Below are positions 1 to 12,916 of a stretch of 64,000 nucleotides of DNA, piece by piece; within the stretch, counting starts at the first letter, position 1, and every line of letters begins with the position of its first letter. This DNA is from Pezizomycotina sp. ARF18. Lineage: Eukaryota; Ascomycota. The position numbers were made by a program, and so were the translations under genes. The DNA is taken from the NCBI GenBank assembly GCA_002224055.1, contig AZLU01000228.1:1-64000 (forward strand), in the 5' to 3' direction. Below the pieces are notes generated by a model. It was not told the DNA's origin. It searched no databases and saw only the letters and a program-made list of their open reading frames with translations.

Positions 1-1344
1 CGAGTAGCCACTTCTCCCTTTAGCCGAGCCGAAACCACATTTGACGACGGTCTACGATTACTTGGTCTTCCTATTATTTCTATTTAATCCTATTACTTCT
101 TATTCTGATTTCTATTTTTCTTTTATCCATTCTAATTTGTTTATTTCCTTTGTTGTAGGGGAGTTTCCGTGGAACGTGAGAAGTTTCTCGTGTAGCCTTC
201 GCTGAATTTTTTTTCTCTCTTGGTGGTGCTGTTATTTTTTTTACAGCACATCATCCTTTATCTCTCCACACCACCATACTCATCAAAAACCCATGCACCT
301 CTAAAACACCAAAAAAAAGACAGAAGTCACTCACTTTCTTTCTTTTTATTTGTAATCTAATATATATTATATATTATATTATGAGAGGAGATGATTATTC
401 TCTCTACAATAGCGAACAGCAAAAAGAAAATGTTTTTCTGTTTATCTTTTCCCTTTGAGGGATTTATTTTTTTTCGAATTAGCGGGGGGTATCTACAAGA
501 AAAAGTACAGTATCCGTCCTTAAGCTATATAGTTCTGATTCGTCTGACGTTTTATCGAGACGTCTATGCCGTGTGAAGTTTTTACGCGTGGTGATTGAAA
601 GTTCGAACATGTGTGGTTATAGGATAGGTAAGTATGCACATAACGTAGGGATGGTGCTTGCTTATATTTCTGTCTTTTTTTTCTGAAAAAAACAGGAACA
701 TATAGGGACTTTCGGACCGTATGCGCGTCGACTCTTTTTGTTTTCGTCATGACTCCCACGGCTGACAGCATCGTAATTACAGACTCATGTGCTTCTAAAG
801 CCACCCGATGTCGAACATTATCAGTTAACAAACGAGATGATATTGCTCTCTCTCCAATCGTTGCAGGGATTGATTTAACGTAATCCTTGCTATCATTTTC
901 ACATCCTACATTATTCGTCATTGAGATGCAAAAATGCACTTTGGCTCGAGAAGATGTCTCCTTTCTTTTGCAAAATTTGTAACAAAACATTTTTCACTAT
1001 CTACGAATGAATTTTGCTGGTTACGATAGCGATGTCGTTCAACCGCAAGGCCATGCGTTTTGATGCATGTATACTGATCACTCCATTTACCACCTACCAT
1101 TTTATACATGGTCTTCGTGACATTGACTGACATTAAAGTCGTGTTGATATCGCCTCAGGGCTCGTTTTATATCATCCTTTTCGACGAAATCTTTATCTCT
1201 CTTCTCTTTTTATCCTGCCTTCATTACCATTTGGATACCAGAATAAACATCCTATCCGCAGGATTTTACCCATCGCAACCATATTTCTCTCTCTCTCTCT
1301 CTCTCTTTCTCATTTCTTTTCTTTCTTTTTCTCTTATCTGTAGC
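1..1344. other. Gene-free left end
   Basis: No gene is supported here. The DNA is AT-rich with many short T and A runs. A 156-codon open frame on the minus strand (520-990) resembles no family I know and has no intron or start context to back it. A CT dinucleotide run sits at about 1284-1310, just beyond the 3' end of the neighbouring minus-strand gene, and may lie in its 3' untranslated or downstream region. Confidence 0.6.
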
Positions 1345-2351
1345 TCACAACCATTCCCAAACGTATCCGCCATGCCCCATATCCCCGCCTTCAAGCACGA
1401 CTAGATGCACGATCTGGCTGTGATTCATGAACAAGTTCACATCGATCCCGAAACTCCCTAACGTACCAATTGAACAACCTTCGGATCCGCCCGCTTCAAA
1501 CATTACTTTTTTCCTTCGGCAAGTCTCTCAGTATAGCTTAAATAACGTGCGTCCGCCAACTTTTGACGTTCTACGTTATTCCCTCCGACCTCGATCATGA
1601 GCCGTTCCACACCGGCTTCCTCGACGGAATTTTTTTTCCCCCATGGTGATTAATTTTGACGGATCGGACGTTTCTTCTGCTAGCTGAGATGCTTCGGTGT
1701 CGCCGCCGGCGCCGAATTTTGATTTCCTAGTTCGGGTTTCGCGACGAGGTTGTGGGGGTGCACCTTGTCGACGAGGCGGAGCCAGTCGTATTGTGGGAAC
1801 GATATGAAGCCGGAGGAGATTTCGATGACGTCGAAGCCTAGTTTCTTTACATTTCCGGAGGTACCTTTTCGATGATGGTTTGGTTGGAGGGATGGTGGAG
1901 AGGTGTTCGATGAAACCGCCCTGCACCATATTCAATTATCGTTAACTTCCTTTCTCTCTTATGAACAACTACTATATAACCTTACTTCCCCTTCATTTCT
2001 TATTCATCAAGGGAAAAAAACAATATCTATAACGAACGGGGCACTTGCTACCAACGAACAGTAGAAACGTAAAACCCCATATCTCGTGGGCCAACTCCGT
2101 CATCTCCATAACCGCTTTTTTCAGCATGAGACTGAAACTCCCCAGCCGCGAATTTAAGCCCGTCGACGTGCTCGGCCATAGTTTGAGGCGATAAAGCAGA
2201 GGCCGGTGTCTGAGTTGCCTAGGAGCGTTGTTATGGGTTTATAGGACGGTGAGGTTAGGACCAACACGCACTGGGTGGAGGAGAGCCCGGCGTGTTAAGG
2301 ATAGTTGCGGGAGGCGGGACGGAGCGGGTTAATGCTTCGTAGTGGTAGCAT
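1345..2351 (-). CDS. Phosphosulfolactate synthase-like protein (ComA family), frameshifted
   Basis: Seen in the minus strand: family motifs in the expected order but in changing frames. They are EHVDGLKFAAG, YVST joined to GGFIEHL, LGFDVIEISSGFISF with QYDWLRLVDKVHP, KFGAGGDT, SDPSKLI, EAGVERLMIE, LPKEKVMFEA, FGIDVNLFMNHSQIV and CLKAGIWGMADTFG. This is the order of the ComA/HSA32 family (Pfam PF02679). Archaeal members add sulfite to phosphoenolpyruvate in coenzyme M synthesis; fungi make no coenzyme M, so the substrate here is unknown. The chosen start, at 2351, begins MLPLRSINPLRPASRNYP, which could be a mitochondrial targeting peptide. One intron (1921-2059, phase 0) joins YVST to GGFIEHL and has the unusual donor GTTCGT with acceptor GTGCAG. 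Four or more single-base shifts break the frame while both sides stay conserved. The stop at 1345 is in one possible frame, so the exact end is uncertain. Confidence 0.75.
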
Positions 2352-3052
2352 TGTAGCTTTGGGTTTGGTTGTAGAAAGCTTTACATTGAAATCGAGGTTG
2401 GTGATATTTGAGGTATTTTTTTATTTTATTTTATTTATTTATTTATTCTTTTTTTTTACGAGATGATATTACCAATTTATTTCACGATAAGAAGTCATTT
2501 ACTGCTTTTTTTTTTTTTTTTTTTAAAAAAAAAATGACCTTGCCCTGGTGCGACGGGGGGTTTTTATTTTTATTTATTTATTTTTTCGTGATATTATACT
2601 TTTTAAAACCTGGGACGCCGTAATTATGTCTTCGGGTGTTAACATGTTATACTTCCGAAAGGCAGCTTTATAAAATGTCAAATGATCAACATTGCATTTA
2701 CGTTTTTCTTACTCGTGTAACCGTTAACCGTTTAGCCGTAGTAAAGAGCTCTCGCCTTTACCTCTTGACGTTGTCTCCGAGTTAACCGAGATCGCGACTC
2801 TGCGGCTTTTTCGATTTTTTCGGGAAAAGGGGGGTGTTTTATATAATACTTAACTTTTGAGCAGTCCTACACTGCTTAATTGACTTTTAATTTAGCACAC
2901 CTATGTTTTTTTTTCTTCTACAGACTTACCAACTACGCGGTGTACCTACATTTAAACTTTTCTACTAGAAAGGTCTACGAAATAAATCTTCGAAGGGCAC
3001 TTGCAGAGAGAGATATATAGTAGAAGCAGTCAGATGTGTGCGGTCCTTCCCA

Positions 3053-3086
<34 letters not shown>

Positions 3087-4379
3087 CTCTTTCTTCTGGT
3101 CCCTGATATCATTCGAGGCATCCTTATATATGTTTCTAAATGTCATTTCATGGAGAAGCTTTTCAAGCGCGAGATCTTGGATGAAAACGGGATCCATCAC
3201 CTGCTCACTCTCCTTATCTCTAGAAATTATGCGAACGGACTCGTAAAATACCTTTTTTTTTTTAAAAAAAAAAAAAAAACAAATAAATAAATAAATGAAT
3301 AAAGTTAATTAAGTGCCGTATACGAGCGTAGTTATCTAATCTATCTCTCTATCTATCTACTCTGTATAAATGATATGAGAGGGTAGATTGATAAGAAGAG
3401 TACGCGTTCGCGACTCGGAATCACATCGCATCACGTACGCCTTTATCATCTGCACACAGCTGAAAGTGGGGGGGGGGCTTATTTTTTTGGGGGAACGTAT
3501 CAGAATAAAACGATATACCGGAACTTCGCAAAAAAAAAAAAAATACACTTCAGCCGTGTAAAAAAAGTTGTAGAGATAAGCATGCATCGAAGTACTTTTC
3601 TTTTTTTTTCCATTATTTTGGGTCATGAGGGAATTTCCCTTTTTTTTTTTTTTTTTTTTGAAAAAAATATCTTATTCGAACACGATCAGTCGATCGCAAA
3701 AAAAAAAAAAAATAGCCTGAAGATAAGGAAACGTTAACTAACCCTATTTGCTTCTTTTCTTTCGCTGCTGAGCATACAGGCAATTTTTATCCTCAGGGGG
3801 GGGCGTCTTTTTGGTATTCTACCCGCGTGCCCATCCGCACTGTTGAGAAGCCAATAGCTACAAATTTTTTTTTGCCTTATAGACAGGACGGAAGCTAATT
3901 GCGACGGGGTTCAGGATTTGGGCCCGCGGAGATACTGAGTCGTACGAAGGCGGAGAGGAGGGGTTTTTACCTGGGTCCTGGGTTAATAATGGTGACCCCT
4001 TCTTATTTTTGAGGGGAGAGATGGGGAATAGAAGGCCCTGCAGCGGTAAGCTGGTAAGATTATCTGGGGGTACTGTCATTGGCTGGAAAAGATAACAGAT
4101 GCAGCGAGAGACAGAATAAATTAAAAAGGATCGAGGAAAGATAAGAAAACCATTAATGACAAGAAATATACCGTAATATAAGTAAGATAACCAGCCAAAA
4201 AAACTCTAGAGGATTCTGGATTTTCAAGGCGAGCCTGGTCGTTTTTTTTTTTTTTTTTTTTTTAAAGGGGAAGATGTAACTTGTAAGTAAGGCTGAAGAG
4301 ACTTGCATGCTGGGAACAACTAAAAGTCTTTAGCAACTTCCTGGAAAACTGAAAACTTTCTTACAAAATGGAGTAACCC
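2352..4379. other. AT-rich, simple-sequence spacer
   Basis: No gene seen. The stretch is full of T runs, A runs and G runs. It holds back-to-back T-then-A runs near 2510-2533 and 3251-3280, a TA microsatellite at 3055-3083, a short run of G near 3468-3477, a poly-T of about 20 at 3640-3659 and one of 22 at 4242-4263. It is the upstream side of the synthase-like gene, so the promoter of that gene should lie close to 2360-2450. Confidence 0.6.
3055..3083. repeat. TA dinucleotide microsatellite
   Basis: About fourteen uninterrupted TA units, read directly from the sequence. Confidence 0.95.
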
Positions 4380-7300
4380 AGAATACGAATATACCTATAT
4401 CAACATTAACTATAAGACGTAAACTATAAGTTATATAACCACGCGGATAAATCTCTAATAAAATAAAGACTTCTGTAATATTCTATTATATACATCCAGA
4501 GAGACTACCAAGAGTATATATTCATTGATAAGATATGCTCAGTAATTACCCAAAACTAACGAGTTGGATGTGCTCGACGAATTACAGTTACATTAGCGAT
4601 ATCAATTCCGGCGTTCCAGCGCCGCGTACTATACGTAAGTGCTTATGATCGTTAGAGCAAGAGGCCAACGTCAGATAATACGGCAAGGCTGCAACGTTTC
4701 CCTCAGCACCGATAGCAAAGCTTAACGAGCAACAACGCGTGATGGCAAGTAGAATTAAGTAAAAAATGGCTCTACGAGGCGCCGCTAAAGACTGCTTACC
4801 ACGGTACCAGTGACGGATACTCCAGAAGTCTTAAGCCCACCTCAGAACCGGTTACTACTGCAATGATCAAGTTAACACCAACACGAGATAAAGCGATGCG
4901 CATTATGCGACTTTTTATCGTATGATATCACGACGCTATTCTTCGTACTATATTGTCAATAAGAGATCTGTGATGTCACGGTCCTTTTATCAATAAAAAA
5001 AAAAAAAAAAAAAAAAAAAAAACATATCAGCCGAGGAGGAGCATTCTCCTTTCTGGTCGGGATATGTAAAGGGTTTTTCAACCAGGAGTCGGGGTCTTCT
5101 ACGATAAACTGAATTCATTTGAAACGCTGTATACCGACCGAAGCATTGGATTGCGCGACGACGCGAGTTACTACAAACTTCAATCTACTGAACAATACGT
5201 TCCGTTCGTACCATAACGCCCAGTATCCGGGCGCATGTTCTTTGAACGCTACGTCGGTGCAATCGGCGGAAAATGTGTACAATCATAAGGTTCTCTACGC
5301 TTGGGGGAGCAGTCGTCGTCGATAAAATCCTACGCCCGGATATAGTCGATTCCATCTTATAAAATAGTTTACTATTGGGTTTTGCGCTGAGCTGGAAGTA
5401 GAACGTCGGTAATATATAAAACATCCCAAAGGGGCGACGTCCTTATACTAGAGGAGTATTATTATTATTATATACACATCTCCCTCCGTCTGGATCCACG
5501 AGATTATGATCACGAAGCTTCCTATTTCCAATATCGGGGACCATAGTAGAGAGAATTTCTAGCTGCAAGTCCGGAGAGAAAGATAAAGAAAACACAATGT
5601 ATCTTTTTCTTCCCTACAATGAACTTAAAGACTGTCTAAGGAAGTAATATCATCGTTAAATGATGATTTACGACAAAAGCGGGTTACTATGACTCGTAGC
5701 AGTAGCTTCGCGCGTCCATTCATACAGCATAGGAAGCGGCGCCTGGTAAACCACGCCAGTGACGCTGTATATCGTTACATTAAACGCTTGCCTCCTGATA
5801 CCCTCTGAAGTTCAAGTTCACGCTTCATACCTAAGTAGATAGCCATCCCGATATATAGCCGGTCCGCGTTCTGCAGATAGCTTGACATTCACTCTAGGAG
5901 TTGGTTTAACATAAAGACAGTCGACGATCTCGATAAGACAGACGGAAGAACCCGTATTTTATAACCCTAGTAGTATCGAAGTACAGGAATTCCATTGTCG
6001 CTTTATTGCGTATCAACCGTAAATATTGAACATGACGAGTCGACTGCATATCAAGCAAACTTACTGAAATACAGATCTCGACACACATACCTAAGGAATC
6101 AAGATATCCCTTTTCATCTGGTATTTTGAATACACTTGTAATGCTGCTGCCCATTTTTGAGGTTTGATAAGTGAGGGCATTACTCGTCATTATAACAAAT
6201 AAAGGCAATGCTAAGGATACAGGTTCTGTATATAAAAAAAAAAAAAAAAAAAAAAAAACCAGGTATCTTTCTTCGTAGCCCAGCAGGAAAAGGTCAACTG
6301 ATAAGTAGTGTTCAGCAATCCTAGAAATGCCCCTAAGCGTAAATTTGGATAGGTCTTACTTTAGAGTAAGGGGAGGTGAACAAACTAATGGCGACGATCG
6401 GGTACGATACAACACTTGTTATTCACAGAAAAGATATCGTATACTTATACACGTAGAAGCTGGAACCTAGTTTTTAATATTAGGCCTGCAGGAAATTCTA
6501 TGCAGAATTCATAAAGGGAAAGATTTGGGCGAGGACATACTTCCCAAAATTGACTTATAGTCGGTTGTGACGTGCGACCAGTATTATTCTCGAGACCATC
6601 CTAGGTATAAATTTTAGCTAATGGGTCCCTGAAAGGAATTGCTATCTATTAAAGAACTATAGAGGCACATACGATAATAAAAGAAGACTACCATTTGCAC
6701 GGTGAACTGGATAGAAACCGGCCCGATACGCATCTGCCTCGTTCAGAAGGTTTATATACATATCGTGCTTCGCGTCTGATGGTTGCTAGAGGGGGAGCTA
6801 GATCTTTCGATACGAGTATTCACAGATAGCCGCGTCACCGATGACGAGGTAATACTCAGTGTACTCTCCAAAAAATGAATCAAAATTATTGAGATTCTAG
6901 ATATGGCTGTAATCCATTGCATTGATAACGGACTTGGTAATAAAAGGTAGACAGTTGTTGTGCAGTGGGAGAGAATAGTGAACAAATGATGCCACTGGGC
7001 AGTCACTACGGTATCATATTGCGCTACTTGAGCGGGCCATCGAGAGCCTTGAAAATTACAAATCACTTATATAAATCAATAAAACCTCTTCTTACAAATT
7101 CCATGAGTTGAACCAATTCCATGAGTTGGACTGATAGCAACTTCAACCCGGGGAGCTCATGATTGCTTAGCGAGTGACGGGCGCCAAGATTCGTGATACG
7201 AACTGCAAAATCCAACGATATTCCTCTTCGCCTTAACGAAAAAAAATTTGGAAGAGGTTACCTGAATATTGAAACCAAGGCCAGGTATACAATAGGATTA

Positions 7301-7790
7301 AGCAGACTTGGGGAATTCGTGCAACAGAGGGGCTCAGGTGAGCGCGATCGGAGGTGCCCTATAGGGGACAGAAGCTAACGCTTATCATTTCACTCGGAAG
7401 CGTTTTTTTTTTTTTTTTTTTTCGTTCGGAGGATGAAGATTTAAAGGAGTTGGACTTGAGGTTTACCTTTGGAAAAATAGATACTTGTATCCGATCTTTT
7501 CTCAAAGCAAAAGCATAGTTGATGTCGGTTGCATAGGACTTTATAAGGGCATTATGGAATGGGATTAGTAGGATATATTACTTAGGCTAAGTAGTGTAGT
7601 AGTAATTGATTAATATAAATTTTTTTTTTTTTTCAAAGACCGTGGAAAGATCCTGGTTGTAGAATAAGTATTTACCGTGAATCACAATTAGCAGTCTTAT
7701 TCCATCAATAATTGAGAATAACATTGAAGAACGGACCAACCATCTAAATACTTCGCGTTGCGTCTTTTATTTACAGATCTAGCTGAGACA
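4380..7790. other. Featureless island 1
   Basis: About 3.4 kb of DNA with very few simple repeats apart from two long A tracts (4995-5022 and 6234-6258) and a T tract near 7405-7422. No open frame exceeds about 105 codons on either strand, and none resembles a known protein. TA, AT and CG steps are all common. It contrasts with the repeat-rich spacer on its left. A 20-base direct repeat containing TTCCATGAGTTG lies at about 7097-7137. It could be very old transposon debris, but I see no terminal repeats or enzyme motifs. Confidence 0.5.
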
Positions 7791-7791
7791 T

Positions 7792-9030
7792 TTAGAGACG
7801 GAAAAGAGGGAAGATGCTATATAACTGTTCATAATATCGAACTATCTTGAGCAACGTCATGCTGCAGGCCAAATAGCCACCTTCGGCGTCGTAGACGTAG
7901 CCGTAGGCGTCGAATAAATTAACTGAGGACGTATAAACAGACAACTTGCTGTTCTCGCCAGCGTTCACATAGTTTTTTCCGGCCTGCTGACCTTTGACGA
8001 AGACATTAGGCGGGGTGTACTGCTTCCCGTCATCGATCTTGAAGGAGTAGTTCCCCGCGTAGCTGTTCAACCTGACCTCGACCTCTGACCCGTTCGCGAT
8101 CGCCGGAGTAAGAGCACCTGAAGGTTCAGTGATACTGACGGTGCCGGTAATGGTATCGTCCGTGTAAAGGATATCCGCCGACGGGACGTGTCCGGAATCC
8201 AGTACGACTCGATGCACTCCCGCCGTCAATGGTAACGCAGCCGACGGGCGGCAACCAGTCGTAACGCTCCCGCTCGCAGCAGGCTCCAGTTTCTGCAACC
8301 ACGTCATCTCGCCGTTGTTCAATATCGGATGGCATCACGAGCCAGGCCCACGGTGATACCAACCGGGTCTACCATGAAGCCCTTCCGCAAGAGCCTGTCA
8401 CTTGGTTGCTGCACGTCCGACGCGTTGTAGTGCATGCGTACGAGCCGATGCTGACGACGTTCAGGAAAGGATTCCGGTCGGGTATACTAACTGTGAACCT
8501 TCGGCCGCCGGCCCGCCGAAGCCGATGCCTATGACATTGACGCTGGCCGCCTCCCACGTTGCGGTCTGGTCCGGGCAGGTACCATTGCCGGAAGCGGGAT
8601 CGTAGGTCGGACAATCGATCTTGTTCGTCATTAAAAGACAGAAGGTGAACAGTAAGTGTTCCCCTGGGCAAGTCCTACTCCGCCATCGTTGTAATAGCCA
8701 CTAGTGAAAGTGAGTTCGGTCTCGTGCCAGAAGCCTCTGAAAAGCTCACCCGTGCTAGGGCGGTAAACGTACTCCAATACACCACCTTCCGGTGGGTAGT
8801 CCTCCGAAAATTTGAAAGGGGTTGCGGGAGTTATAAAGCCCGAGAAGCTGCTGTCGACTTCCGCGATTATGTCCGCCTGTATTTCATAACATGAAGGATA
8901 AGTTGCCAAGGGCGGTTGGCAGACCAGGCTATATAACCGAAGAAATTGTATGCAGACAAGTCCAAACAGTCATCAAAACAATCGCCTTTTTCCTGTAAAC
9001 CTTTGGCAGGCACGGGAGAGGCTTCGAGAA
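7792..9030 (-). CDS. Putative secreted Cys-containing protein, unknown function, frameshifted
   Basis: I do not recognise the family. Coding-like sequence runs through the minus strand in switching frames and is clearly richer in G+C than its surroundings. The order is: a stretch with GDCFDDCLDLSAYNFFGYIA (about 8920-8990); a 92-residue open part with ATYPSCYEIQADIIAEVDSS, FWHETELTFTSGYYNDGG and LAQGNTYCSPSVF (8631-8909); a part with NKIDCPTYDPASGNGTCPDQ and SVNVIGIGFGGPAAEG (8480-8635); and a C-terminal part rich in Val, Thr, Ser, Gly and Asn, with GTVSITEPSGALTPAIANGS and LNSYAGNYSFKIDDG (7840-8322). Paired cysteines, aromatic and Thr/Ser-rich strands suggest an extracellular beta-rich protein. 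No clear signal peptide was found; the first exon may lie above 9000. At least three frame changes occur. The stop at 7792 is simply the first in the last frame, so the true end may be earlier. Confidence 0.5.
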
Positions 9031-9374
9031 ATCGCCCGGGGAAACAATGAAAACAGGCATAGCTTTAATAGGATGTGATGCAATCCCGTTCCAGATAAGG
9101 CCATCGTTACTCCGGATTCTGCTTCACCTAGTAGTCTATCTATCGAAACGAGAATAATGGAGGATATATATCGTGATGGTATGAAACTTAATGTTCGGGA
9201 GGATGGAGTAAATCTGGTTTTATTTTACCCCTTTTTTTCTTTCTCTCCTTTAATTATATAGTTTCCCTGGCGAGAGGCCTCTTTAAATAGATGGTAGACG
9301 CGAGAGAGAGATTGGAATCTGGTTAAGGATTGTACGAAAAAACCTTTTATGCTTTGAGAATATTGTCTTCGCGA
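9031..9374. other. Spacer upstream of the putative secreted-protein gene
   Basis: No gene seen. This is AT-rich DNA that would hold the promoter and perhaps a missing first exon of the minus-strand gene on its left. Confidence 0.5.
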
Positions 9375-9751
9375 CGCCTCCGTTGAGCTTCTAGATGGCT
9401 ATTGACGTTGCTCTCCTGGCTTGCATCTCGTCGTTTACTGGTGGATTCTAAAACCCCCAAGCTTTAATTTTTGAGTTCATGGAGAAATCGAATTGGCTCT
9501 AAAACGTGCTGAGCTCCAGAATGTTTCCACGCGAGTTAGGGTTCGCATTAAGCATGATTTCGCCTCCGTTGAGCGTCTAGGTGGCTATTGACGTTGCTCA
9601 CCTGGCTTGCATCTCGTCATTTACTGGTGGATTCTAAAACCTCTCCCCAAGCTTTAATTTTTGAGTTCATGGAGAAATTGAATTGGCTCTAAAAACGTGT
9701 TGAGCTCTAGAATGTTTCTATGCGAATTAGGGTTCATATTAGGCATGATTT
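9375..9751. repeat. Tandem duplication, two copies of about 186 bases
   Basis: Copy 1 is 9375-9560 and copy 2 is 9561-9751. Both begin CGCCTCCGTTGAGC and end with (A/G)GCATGATTT. Long blocks such as GGCTATTGACGTTGCTC and AGCTTTAATTTTTGAGTTCA are shared. By eye the copies are about 90 per cent identical, with small insertions in copy 2. No reading frame spans them. Confidence 0.95.
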
Positions 9752-9990
9752 CACGGAAAACATGGTTATTGTTAAGTCATCGGTAGTTACTGCTGATGTC
9801 CTAGTGCCACGTTTTCACAAGCTTCTAGAGTATCCTACTGCTCAATTTATATATAGAGGCTGTTTTCGCCTATAAACTTAGTTCCCTTCCTCGATTGAGG
9901 ATTACTACTGGTTAGTCTGGGACCTACGAAGTACTAGTAAACCTTTTCTTTTCCTCGTACTGTTACTGAACCTAATCCATATATATATTT
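9752..9990. mobile_element. Possible LTR-like fragment (fossil), weakly supported
   Basis: Directly after the tandem duplication is a segment with a TATA-like stretch (TTTATATATAGAGG, about 9847) followed by a T/C- and A-rich leader-like stretch. This resembles the promoter half of a retrotransposon LTR, and the preceding duplication could belong to the same element. No matching second LTR, target-site duplication or internal coding region was found, so at most this is an old broken remnant. It could equally be ordinary spacer DNA with a promoter. Confidence 0.15.
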
Positions 9991-12916
9991 TAAAAAATGC
10001 ATTAGCTTTTTACTACTTAAGTAAGATCTATTTTTTTTTTTTTCTGTCGACTATCAGTCAACCATTAACCAAACTTGTGACAATTTCTCAACCCAACAAT
10101 TCAAGAGCACTTGCGTTCGCTACGATATTATTGATTCAAATACACTCGGTTCCATCCAAAAAAAAAAAAAAAAAAAGACGCCTATAAGAAAATTGCGATA
10201 AAGCGAAGGCATACAGAAAACACTTGAACTTGATACTTGCGTCAGACTTTCCCGATAATATTACAGTATCCCTGCGAACCCAATCATACGTTTGCTAATA
10301 AATCCGACGAACAAGAAGCAGGTCCACCTTATAGCCGAGATTTCTGAATACGGACGTCGTGTAGTTTGATATCTTTCCTTTTCAGGTTCGACGTCAGTAC
10401 CGCAGGGTTATGCCGGCGTAAAAATTTTCCAAGTTTTCCAGGAGTATAGCATGACGACTTTGATATTGAGAGCGTATTTCGAAACCTGGCTTATCTAGCA
10501 TATACTGCGACTTACATGGTTAATGTAATATACATAAATGCCTAGCATTATTATACTCCGCAATTCCCAACACCGTGGAATATTCATCAAATCTCTTTAA
10601 CGATTACGGAAAAGACCACGCGGCTGATAAGACTGTTAGGAGGGAAGACAAGGAACCTACTATAAAGTCAATCGAAAACTTATGAGGTCCAGGGCCTGAA
10701 GGATAATTATCGATTTACGTTTCGTAGCAACAATCTATATCTTGTCTAGATTTTACTTTTTTTTTTTTTTTTTTTTTTCCGTTTCACGAACTCTTTGTAT
10801 TTGAAGTTTGCCGCACGATATTCTCTTTTCATCAAACGGCATGCCTCGATACCGTATTGACATTGTGGTCACTGCGCACTACACTGAAATGGATATACCT
10901 GCTTGCCAAAGAAATCTTACTAACCGCCGGCGTGTATTTGTAAGATTAAAATCTCCGGGTTCAAGGTTTGAAGCACCCTATCCTATCTGGACGACTATAT
11001 TGATCACAAATGATAACGCTCGGCTTCGACAACGGTCGTCATATAACATATTTCTAGTCTGTAAGCGACCATGCTCTGCGAAACTAATTTCCATGCGTAA
11101 CCTCCTCTCTTCCAATAAACGTAATGAATATTTAGATTTCGACGCACCTGAGACGTAGCCAAGGGGTATATATCTTCTCGAAACTCCGGGTTGCAATCTC
11201 ATGTCATTCTCGAGTCCTGCAACGGGCATGCGATATCAATTCCAAGTTATACGAAAGAATCGGTGGAGTGTAGCCCATATATTTTTTTTTTTTTTCATAA
11301 AACGATTTATTGGTCTGCCTCTCCCTATACATATGACTGAACGCGTAATGAGACTTCAGGGAAGAATTTTTCTTGATATGGTACCTCTCCAAACGCCGAC
11401 TTTGGTAGCAGCACTACGAAGCCGGCGGATAGGAAGCTAAAACGCGTAGTTGTCTTTTTCAGAAGCATCGTATAAATCAAGCCAAATAGACTCGCGGCGG
11501 CGCTGTTTGTCGTCATATAGTAATCCAATTTCTTTCTTAATGGCCTCATGGCATCCTCACAAGCGCGGGAATTTCATAAGCCTCTATACCGAAAAACACG
11601 GAGGTGTTCGTGGATATCAGCATCTGAACGTGAGACGTCAATACTCCGCACGCGGCACCCACCCACTAGAATGCCCCGGTGATAATCTAGTGGCATTCTA
11701 AATTTCTTTAACAACAAGAGCCATAACGTCTGAACTGCAGGGTGGCGGGTCCGTCCGTCGCTGTAAACTGATATCCGTCAACTCCCCGAAAACCAGATTA
11801 TACAAAGCTGGTACAACTTCGTTTTCGGACCCACCTCTTTAAGCTCTCACCCAGTCAGAGTTAGAGACGTAAGTAGCGGTTAGATCTGGATATTGACTCG
11901 TACGATATTAAAAAAAAAAAAAAAAAACTATGCATGCAGGGCGTTATGCTGCGAAAAGAAGGAGTGATATAGCATTACTATTCGTCAGCTCGAGACACCA
12001 TGGATAGTTAAGAAGAACCATTAAACGGAAATGAGTTTCAACGAATGCGATCCTGCGAAGCCGTAAATTCTAAAACGGATTGGTCGATTACTGGTTCTTC
12101 GTCGTTGACCATACTCCCATCCAATGACATCTCTTCATCAGCGCATGAAGTATCTCTACATAACTCCATTTCTGCAAACGCCACCTCCTCGCCCTCCCTA
12201 GGCCCCACCGGGACACCGGGCCACGGGGGTTGCGAAACGTTTGATATAACGAATCACTTCCACGTGCAAGCCAAACCGTAGAAGCAACGCGTTGCATAAG
12301 TCCAACGACCGCTAAAAGTCCCAGTCCTGTCGGCTAACAGAGAATCACATCGCGCACAGACCGCTTTTTATATATCTCGAAACAAACCCTCCCAGAGATA
12401 CAATCTGAACGGCGAGCAAAAGCCAACGAATTGCGGGTACTTGAAGCCAAACCGCGTAGTCAAGACACTGCAAAGCTGGAGGAGAAAAGTTTCTCCACGT
12501 CGTCACATACCTGAAGATGATAGAAGAAAAGCCGTCAGCCGTGTCTCCACGTGTACATAAACCACCACTTGCCCGAAGTTATATGCAGTACCAGTAAAGA
12601 TTGAAATATCTCCAGTCGACAATACAATAATTTGAAGGGTCAGAATTGCACCGGGGATAGAGGTTCCGGACCTGTTGAGAACTTCCTGTTCGCCGAAGTG
12701 ACAGTGTTGTCGTACAAAACGACTTTCAGACGCACATGCCTAAAAGTCGTAAAAGGACGTGGCCGCAATGGCATAATCCCGATCAAGTGCATGTAAGGCT
12801 ATATAGCTACGGGGAGTTGGTCGGATTACATGCACAACCGTCCGAGACGTCGAGGCATTAAACGAAAACCGCTGTATGCGAACGCGCCTTAATAGTTATA
12901 ATATGTATAGAAAGAG
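9991..12916. other. Featureless island 2
   Basis: No gene supported. It has a mixed base composition with few simple repeats apart from T tracts near 10030-10044 and 10757-10778 and A tracts near 10159-10177 and 11910-11927. Open frames (up to 116 codons at 10808-11158) show no recognisable motif. Same general character as the islands at 4.4-7.8, 18.6-25.3, 54.2-58.4 and 61.2-62.6 kb. Confidence 0.5.

Noticed and set aside
520-990. 156-codon minus-strand ORF
   Set aside because: No recognisable motif, low-complexity Lys/Arg runs, no intron or start context; length is not exceptional for chance in 64 kb.
4995-5022. Poly-A tail of a retroposed gene or SINE (AATAAA just before the A tract)
   Set aside because: The signal overlaps the A tract itself, the upstream sequence resembles no gene, and other tracts lack such a signal.
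8402-8605. Plus-strand ORF opposite the putative secreted protein
   Set aside because: It is the antisense shadow of G+C-rich coding sequence on the minus strand.
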